From JAJFVC01 sp039698075 (GTDB taxonomy: Bacteria; Planctomycetota; Planctomycetia; Pirellulales; Thermoguttaceae): a DNA stretch of 11,315 nucleotides. Below the pieces are notes generated by a model that saw nothing but the letters and a program-made list of their open reading frames with translations, ran no database searches and was not told where the DNA came from. A program made the translations under genes and the position numbers. The stretch spans positions 1 through 11,315 of the forward strand of contig JBDKTJ010000078.1 of NCBI GenBank assembly GCA_039698075.1, written 5' to 3'. Shown piece after piece: positions 7,496-11,315 of this stretch (positions are counted from its first letter, which is position 1; every line of letters starts with the position of its first letter).

Positions 7496-8289
7496 AAAAC
7501 AAGTTTTTGCGGTTGTCGTGGATCGACGGGCTGTTGCTTCTGGCCATCGCCGGGCTGTCCATTGGGTTGCTCGCCATGCTTCTTGAGCCGGTCGTGAAAG
7601 CCTGGAAGAATCGTCCTCGACCAGGGATGCAAGTGCCGCAGCAATGTCTGGTGAAGCAAGGCACGGACGCCAGCGCGACGCAGATTCCGGTCGATTATCT
7701 GCTCTACTTGCCCCAAAAAGTCAAAGAACGAGACAAGTGGCCGCTGGTGGTCTACCTGCACGGCTCTGGGGCGCGAGGACACAATTTGGAGCTTGTGCAA
7801 CGCGAGTGGCTGCCCCAACAGACGGCGCATGGCGAGCAGTTTCCTTTCATCCTGGCCTCGCCGCAATGTCCCACCGGTTTAAGCTGGTCGCCCGAGTTGA
7901 TCGTCGAATGGGTCGAACAGGTGAGCCGTTCTTTTCCGGTCGATCGGGATCGCGTGTATCTGACCGGCTACAGCATGGGCGGTTTTGGGACATGGGCCAC
8001 CGCCATCCACGATCCCGGCCGTTTTGCGGCCATTGCCCCCCTGTGCGGCGGCGGCGACATCGAACGAGTCGACCGATTGAAAAACACGCCCATCTGGGCT
8101 TTTCACGGCGGCAAGGACAAAACGGTGCCTCCGAAGGCCAGTCAAAACACCGTGGACGCCGTCCGAAAGTGCGGTGGGCATCCCCAACTGACGATCTTTC
8201 CCGACGCCGGTCATGGAATCTGCCGAAGGACATATCAAAACAAGGGCTTTTGGGAGTGGCTGCTTGAGCAACGAAGAAGCTTAAATTAG
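7486..8289 (+). CDS. Membrane-anchored alpha/beta-hydrolase (esterase/peptidase-like)
   Basis: The product is 267 residues from the ATG at 7486, with GAGGA 12 bases upstream inside the end of the previous gene. Residues about 13-34 form an N-terminal uncleaved anchor helix (IDGLLLLAIAGLSIGLLAML) preceded by Lys/Arg, so the enzyme should face outward. The rest is an alpha/beta-hydrolase of the esterase-D, PHB-depolymerase or predicted-peptidase type: oxyanion loop HGSG (92-95), SPQCP (125-129), nucleophile Ser163 in GYSMGG, Asp211 in HGGKDKTVP, and His243 in DAGHG. All three catalytic residues are present, so it is probably active. The substrate could be an ester of carbohydrate or lipid, or a peptide; sequence does not decide. 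It is a paralogue of the next gene. An open frame continues upstream to 7369 but only inside the previous gene. Confidence 0.88.
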   Translation: MPLKNKFLRLSWIDGLLLLAIAGLSIGLLAMLLEPVVKAWKNRPRPGMQVPQQCLVKQGTDASATQIPVDYLLYLPQKVKERDKWPLVVYLHGSGARGHNLELVQREWLPQQTAHGEQFPFILASPQCPTGLSWSPELIVEWVEQVSRSFPVDRDRVYLTGYSMGGFGTWATAIHDPGRFAAIAPLCGGGDIERVDRLKNTPIWAFHGGKDKTVPPKASQNTVDAVRKCGGHPQLTIFPDAGHGICRRTYQNKGFWEWLLEQRRSLN

Positions 8290-8371
8290 ACAGCCCTACA
8301 TCGCGGCGAAAGCGGCGAGGGGCGTTTTTTCAGATTTCATCATCGATGATCCGTGAAATAGGACACGTCGA
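8290..8371 (+). promoter_or_regulatory. Gap between the two hydrolase genes with weak terminator-like and dyad elements
   Basis: This is the largest gap in the operon. GCCCT at 8293-8297 can pair with AGGGGC at 8318-8323 (one bulged G), followed by six T at 8325-8330, a poor terminator candidate. A 12-base palindrome, ATCATCGATGAT at 8339-8350, lies within flanking ATTTCA (8334-8339) and TGAAAT (8354-8359). The dyad could be an operator or mRNA stem for the second hydrolase gene. No clear promoter boxes or strong ribosome site precede the ATG at 8372. Confidence 0.3.
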
Positions 8372-9316
8372 ATGGTCGCTAATTTATTGATTGTCGCAAG
8401 CGCCCTTCTGGCCGTCACGCCGGTGCGCGCCGAATCGCACGAGTATCGCTATACAGGAGGGTGTTACCAAAACAGACTCTTCCAATACCGACTTGTCGTA
8501 CCGGACTCTCTGAAACCGGAACGTCGTTACCCGTTGCTGGTCTGGTTGCACGGCGTTGGCGAAAACGGCTCTGATAATCGAAGAAATCTTCGGCATATCA
8601 ACATTATTGCCGACAGCCTCGCAGGCCATCTTGATTTCTTTATCTTGGCCGTACAGTGTCCGCCCGACAATCCTACCTGGTATCGCAGTCGGGGTGGCAA
8701 GGACAACAACGCAAACCAAGAAGACATGATCACGGTGACCGCCGCAATCCTTCAGAAAACGATGCACGATTGTCCGGTGGATCACGATCGAGTGTATCTT
8801 GCCGGCGTGTCGTCCGGAGGCAGCGGGTGTTGGGAAATGGCGATGCGTTATCCCAAGTGGTTCGCGGCGGTTGTGCCGCTGGCCTCCGGCGGAGGCGACA
8901 TCTCACGCGCTGCCAACGTGAGAAACCTGCCCATTTGGGCGTTTCACAACGTCAATGATTCAGGCTCTCCATTCGAAAGCGTCCAACAGACGGTCGATGC
9001 CATAGTCGCATGCGGCGGCAACGCCCACCTGTCCCTCCTGGCGGCCCCCGGACATGATTGTTGGACAACCGCCATCGAGCAGTACCCTATCATATCCTGG
9101 ATGTTGGAACAGCGCCGTGGGGCCCTATGCTGGATCCCGCCAGGCTGCCATTTTTGGCAATGGTGGCACCTCCTGACGCTCCCCTGCGCCGTGCTACTCT
9201 TCACACGCTTGGCATGGCATCTCGAACAGCGGCGACGCAAGGCCTCTTCTGCCACGGTCCTCCCCCGAGCCCGAGACGGCCGGAACAGATTTTTCGATCG
9301 GCCCCGCGATTTCTGA
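8372..9316 (+). CDS. Secreted alpha/beta-hydrolase with C-terminal membrane anchor
   Basis: The product is 314 residues. A signal peptide covers 1-20 (hydrophobic core, then VRA before the likely cut). The hydrolase domain (about 25-250) follows its neighbour closely: HGVG oxyanion loop (60-63), VQCPP, PVDHDRVYLAGVSSGGSG with nucleophile Ser147, the shared LPIWAFH, Asp196 in NVNDSGSP, and His228 in APGHDCW. The triad is intact. Unlike the paralogue, it has no N-terminal anchor but a C-terminal helix (about 262-281, starting WQWWHLLTL) followed by a strongly basic tail (EQRRRK and more Arg). Compared with the paralogue there is an insert around 99-120 (RSRGGKDNNANQED). Both enzymes should work outside the cytoplasmic membrane. 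It is the last operon gene before the insertion sequence, and no clear terminator follows. The substrate is unknown; a broad esterase or peptidase-like activity is likely. Confidence 0.88.
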   Translation: MVANLLIVASALLAVTPVRAESHEYRYTGGCYQNRLFQYRLVVPDSLKPERRYPLLVWLHGVGENGSDNRRNLRHINIIADSLAGHLDFFILAVQCPPDNPTWYRSRGGKDNNANQEDMITVTAAILQKTMHDCPVDHDRVYLAGVSSGGSGCWEMAMRYPKWFAAVVPLASGGGDISRAANVRNLPIWAFHNVNDSGSPFESVQQTVDAIVACGGNAHLSLLAAPGHDCWTTAIEQYPIISWMLEQRRGALCWIPPGCHFWQWWHLLTLPCAVLLFTRLAWHLEQRRRKASSATVLPRARDGRNRFFDRPRDF

Positions 9317-9487
9317 ATGCGAAAACCCTACAAAACAATGAACCTCCCACGAATGACATGCCATAAAATCAAGCACGACATGCTGAAAGGATTTGTCCAT
9401 TTTGATTCGTCGCAGTGACCGGCTCACGGCTTGCCCTCAGACAGCACGTCGCCGCGGTATTGATAGCGGTCGGGCAACAAAAACTGC
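9317..9487. other. Spacer between the operon and the insertion sequence
   Basis: There is no gene I can support on the + strand. On the - strand, 9425-9487 reads as a short open stretch ending in a TGA: FLLPDRYQYRGDVLSEGKP. It has codon use like a real gene end and could be the tail of a gene broken by the insertion. A loose inverted repeat (AATCAA at 9367 and TTGATT at 9403) is too weak to call a terminator. Confidence 0.35.
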
Positions 9488-9514
9488 TAGAGCGCATCAA
9501 GAATAGCTCTAGCG
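9488..9514 (+). repeat. Left terminal inverted repeat of the IS630 element
   Basis: It begins TAGAGCGCATCA and, apart from mismatches at seven positions, matches the reverse complement of the right end over 27 bases (20 of 27; the first seven and the last five match fully). It also carries an internal palindrome: TAGAGC at 9488-9493 pairs with GCTCTA at 9506-9511. Confidence 0.85.
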
Positions 9515-9556
9515 CGATCTGCGCAGGGAGGGTAAGCTAGAGGGTCACCCTTACAA

Positions 9557-9563
9557 AAGGAGG
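9557..9563 (+). promoter_or_regulatory. Strong ribosome binding site of the transposase
   Basis: AAGGAGG ends 5 bases before the GTG at 9569 and decides this start. It is the best Shine-Dalgarno match in the window, stronger than those of the operon genes. Confidence 0.8.
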
Positions 9564-9568
9564 TTCCC

Positions 9569-9976
9569 GTGGAGGCTTACTCGAAGGAAATGCGTCGCGA
9601 TATTTTGGCGGCGTGCGACGCGAACGAAGGGACGCAGGCGGTCGCATTGCGGTTTGGATGCAGCGAGTCCTGGGTCCGTCGTGTGAAGCAGGAACGGCGT
9701 GAACAAGGCAAGATCGCTCCTTGCACGACACGACGGCGAACGCCCAAGTGGGCTGCCTATCACGAACAGATTCAGAAGCATGTAGCCGATCGACCCGACA
9801 TGACGTTGCATGAACTCAAGGACGCGCTAGGAACCGAGTTGAGTCGCCAGACGCTTTGCACGGCATTGCGGAAGCTGAAGCTCACCTTGAAAAAAAGTGC
9901 TGAAAGCGTCCGAGCAGGACCGGCCCGATGTTGTGCAGAAGCGAGCGGAATGGAAGGTGCAGCAGACGGGGCTTGA
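9569..9976 (+). CDS. IS630 transposase, N-terminal frame (DNA-binding part)
   Basis: The frame is 135 codons from a GTG with an ideal ribosome site. Residues about 1-50 form a helix-turn-helix (YSKEMRRDILAACDAN, then AVALRFGCSESWVRRVKQ) that should bind the element's ends. A second helical segment (about 60-105: MTLHELKDALGTELSRQTL, then ALRKLKLTLKK) is the winged-helix-like part usual before the catalytic domain. Family likeness stops right after the LTLKK segment, at the run of seven A (9890-9896). The remaining residues (about 110-135) are out-of-frame text with no family similarity. The catalytic domain continues in the overlapping frame, so either ribosomal or transcriptional slippage joins the two, or an indel has split the gene. 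Alone this product could act as a DNA-binding inhibitor, as in some other insertion sequences (inference). Confidence 0.85.
   Translation: MEAYSKEMRRDILAACDANEGTQAVALRFGCSESWVRRVKQERREQGKIAPCTTRRRTPKWAAYHEQIQKHVADRPDMTLHELKDALGTELSRQTLCTALRKLKLTLKKSAESVRAGPARCCAEASGMEGAADGA
9890..9896 (+). promoter_or_regulatory. Candidate frameshift site: run of seven A in the transposase
   Basis: The first frame reads TTG AAA AAA AGT; the second reads AAA AAA GTG CTG. Passing from one to the other needs a +1 or -2 shift, not the common -1. A -2 shift would give LTLKKKVLKASEQ and a +1 shift LTLKKVLKASEQ; both look like IS630 sequence. The second frame has a TGA at 9888-9890 just before the A run, so joining must happen here. 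Confidence 0.55.
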
Positions 9977-10496
9977 TCCCGAACACCTCGTTTTTATCGA
10001 CGAAACATGGGCGAAAACGAACATGATGCGGCCCCGGGGGCGATCGCCAATAGGAACACGATTGGTCGCGAAGGTTCCTCGCGGCCATTGGAAGACCACC
10101 ACGTTCTTGGCTGCGTTGCGCACATCGGGCCTGACAGCACCGCTGGTGATCGACGGCGCCGTCCATGGCGAACTCTTCCTGGCCTATGTCCGTCAGCAAT
10201 TGGTTCCGACGCTACGTGTGGGCGACATCGTAATCATGGACAACTTGGCGAGCCACAAGAAGGCTGGTGTCCGCACAGCGATCGAAGCCGTTGGAGCGAC
10301 GGTGCTTTATCTGCCGCCGTACAGCCCTGACCTCAATCCCATCGAGAACGCCTTCTCAAAGTTCAAGTGGCTTCTAAAAAGTTGCGACGACCGTACCATA
10401 ACGGCGCTTTGGAATCGCTGCGGAGAACTGCTCGAAAAGTTTACCGACACCGAGTGCCGCAACTACTTCCGTCACTGTGGCTACCGCTACACTTAA
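9897..10496 (+). CDS. IS630 transposase, C-terminal frame (DDE catalytic domain)
   Basis: The frame is open from 9891; a GTG at 9897 gives 199 residues, but there is no ribosome site of its own, and it probably exists mainly as the second half of a fused transposase. The catalytic triad is intact: Asp35 in VFIDETW, Asp115 in IVIMDNLASHK, and Glu150 in YSPDLNPIENAFSK. There are 34 residues between the second Asp and the Glu, as in the IS630 group of the Tc1/mariner superfamily. Other family segments are SEQDRPDVVQKRAEW at the start, HWKTTTFLAALR, LTAPLVIDGAVHGE, and a C-terminal FTDTECRNYFRHCGY. The stop lies inside the right inverted repeat. No internal stop or missing key residue is seen, so the enzyme would be functional once the frames are joined. 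Confidence 0.9.
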   Translation: MLKASEQDRPDVVQKRAEWKVQQTGLDPEHLVFIDETWAKTNMMRPRGRSPIGTRLVAKVPRGHWKTTTFLAALRTSGLTAPLVIDGAVHGELFLAYVRQQLVPTLRVGDIVIMDNLASHKKAGVRTAIEAVGATVLYLPPYSPDLNPIENAFSKFKWLLKSCDDRTITALWNRCGELLEKFTDTECRNYFRHCGYRYT

Positions 10497-10511
10497 CCGT
10501 GATACGCTCTA
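10485..10511 (-). repeat. Right terminal inverted repeat of the IS630 element
   Basis: Read on the - strand it begins TAGAGCGTATCAC and pairs with the left end at 20 of 27 positions. It overlaps the last codons and stop of the transposase. It lacks the extra internal palindrome of the left end. Confidence 0.85.
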
Positions 10512-10556
10512 GTGTGGGTAGCATCGGACGAGAGCCTGAGCATAATCGACGACCTT

Positions 10557-10572
10557 GGGGCTGCAAAGCCCC
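10557..10572 (+). other. Hairpin GGGGCT-GCAA-AGCCCC
   Basis: A perfect 6-bp stem closes a GCAA loop, a stable GNRA tetraloop if transcribed on the + strand; after one mismatch, two further base pairs extend it. No T run follows, so it is not a standard terminator. Confidence 0.5.
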
Positions 10573-10640
10573 CAGACGTACCTGAGCTTGTCGCATAACC
10601 CATATTTTTTGCCATCGGCGACTGGCATGAATGGCAAGCC

Positions 10641-10655
10641 GGGAGAACCTCTCCC
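10641..10655 (+). other. Hairpin GGGAGA-ACC-TCTCCC
   Basis: A perfect 6-bp stem with a three-base loop, 68 bases after the previous hairpin. No T run follows. The function is unknown, and the pair may be chance in GC-rich DNA. Confidence 0.35.
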
Positions 10656-11273
10656 CGCCGCAGACAATGCCTCGGGCGCGGCGAGCAGTGCCAAGTATAT
10701 CAGCATGGTTGGACAGATCCCGTCCAGCCATAAGGATTTTTTCCCGACGAGCGGAGATGGCAAAATGACGCCATGTGGGTGAAGACAGCTCGCTTGCCGA
10801 GCCAACGATTGACAATGCCAACAAGGAATCGTGCGTGCTCGCGGACGAGAGCATGCAGGATTGCTTGATGGCGTGTTTCATCGCAACATCTTTGCCCGTT
10901 GGTAGTTGCAATTTTCTCTTATCGGGCATGGCGGCGATTTCTGACAGCGCCTGCTTCGGCGATTCCTGCCAGAGGCGGCACGACGACCGGCCAAGCTAAA
11001 TATCTCCGCCTTTTGCGTCATATAAAGAGGGCGCGGCGACCTAGGCATCGGATGGGCGAATGTGCTCAGAATTGGCACTCAAGGCAGGCTGGAGCAGACA
11101 CCCAATCGGCCGTTTTCAGTCGAGAAGATTCCAGCGGCGTCCCATTATGTCCGAGGAGTCATGGGGTTGTCAAATGCCAGTTGGGTCTAGGGTGCAGTAA
11201 CGGATTGTTGGGCTAGCTGACGGCCCAGTAGGCGTTCCATAGGTTGCTATAAAGGAGAGAACACAAATTTGCC

Positions 11274-11315
11274 ATGCGGTTGGCTCGCCGAACCCGCCAT
11301 CGGGCACCCGTTTGC
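11274..11315 (+). CDS. Possible start of a gene running off the right edge
   Basis: An ATG at 11274 opens a frame without a stop to the end of the window (14 codons, Arg-rich). AGGAGA at 11253-11258 lies 15 bases upstream, rather far for a ribosome site, and TATAAA at 11248-11253 could be part of a promoter. Too little is present to judge; it could equally be chance. Confidence 0.2.
   Translation, partial: MRLARRTRHRAPVC

Larger units (their letters stand above)
9488..10511 (+). mobile_element. IS630-family insertion sequence, apparently complete
   Basis: The element lies between two TA dinucleotides (9488-9489 and 10510-10511), as expected for IS630/Tc1-mariner elements that duplicate TA; the part between them is 1020 bp. 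The outer bases C (9487) and G (10512) rebuild a CTAG target, the preferred site of IS630. The ends form inverted repeats matching at 20 of 27 positions. Inside is a two-frame DDE transposase preceded by a strong ribosome site. The size and contents are typical of the family. Whether it is still mobile depends on the frameshift. Confidence 0.92.
10512..11273. other. Region without a supportable gene, right of the insertion sequence
   Basis: Both strands have open stretches up to about 160 codons, but none has a good ribosome site, family-like segments, or steady codon use, and they overlap one another. The most protein-like is on the - strand (10512-10805, with SLWLDGICPTMLIYLALLAA and VADGKKYGLCDKLRYVWG); it may be a decayed gene. 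Two perfect short hairpins occur (10557-10572 and 10641-10655). No tRNA, CRISPR or second mobile element is visible. Confidence 0.5.

Noticed and set aside
9365..9408. Terminator after the second hydrolase gene
   Set aside because: Only a 6-base inverted repeat with a loop of about 30 bases and no following T run; not enough for a terminator call.
10899..11216. + strand open frame of about 105 codons
   Set aside because: No ribosome site, no domain and uneven codon use; other frames on both strands overlap it with equal claim.

Overview
The window most likely comes from a planctomycete (Planctomycetota). The strongest reason is a gene for a DUF1559 prepilin-like protein, a family greatly expanded in that phylum. 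A large secreted protein built on autotransporter-associated beta-strand (PATR) repeats but lacking an outer-membrane barrel, and an FHA protein fused to many membrane helices, fit the same group. No rRNA, tRNA, CRISPR array or core housekeeping gene is visible, so the finer taxonomy stays open.

Layout. Positions 2-9316 hold eight genes, all on the + strand and tightly packed, reading like one operon: (1) the C-terminal part of a coiled-coil protein with two membrane helices; (2) the DUF1559 prepilin-like protein; (3) an FHA domain plus about eleven membrane helices; (4) a secreted LamG/concanavalin-like protein with a C-terminal anchor; (5) a 1153-residue PATR beta-helix protein with signal peptide and C-terminal anchor; (6) a 93-residue two-helix membrane protein; (7) and (8) two related alpha/beta-hydrolases, one anchored at its N-terminus and the other at its C-terminus. 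The start of gene 1, and any promoter, lies left of the window. Most gaps are 6 to 57 bases, genes 6 and 7 overlap by 10 bases, and the largest gap (82 bases) precedes gene 8.

Positions 9488-10511 are a complete IS630-family insertion sequence of about 1.02 kb, with imperfect terminal inverted repeats, TA duplications and a CTAG target. Its transposase is split over two frames at a run of seven A. The last 804 bases (10512-11315) hold no convincing gene, only a few hairpins and perhaps a gene start at the right edge.

How the genes may work together (inference): nearly every operon product is secreted or membrane-bound. Genes 4, 5 and 8 share a plan of signal peptide, outside domain, one C-terminal helix and a basic tail. 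The FHA protein consists largely of a repeated two-helix unit ending near a W-x-W or P-W motif, and similar units appear in genes 1 and 6 and in the anchor of gene 7. This suggests one membrane-associated, outward-facing assembly combining a repetitive beta-helix protein, a carbohydrate- or ligand-binding-like jelly roll, a pseudopilin and two esterase-like hydrolases, with an FHA domain on the cytoplasmic side. I know of no named system with this gene set; its function cannot be read from sequence alone.
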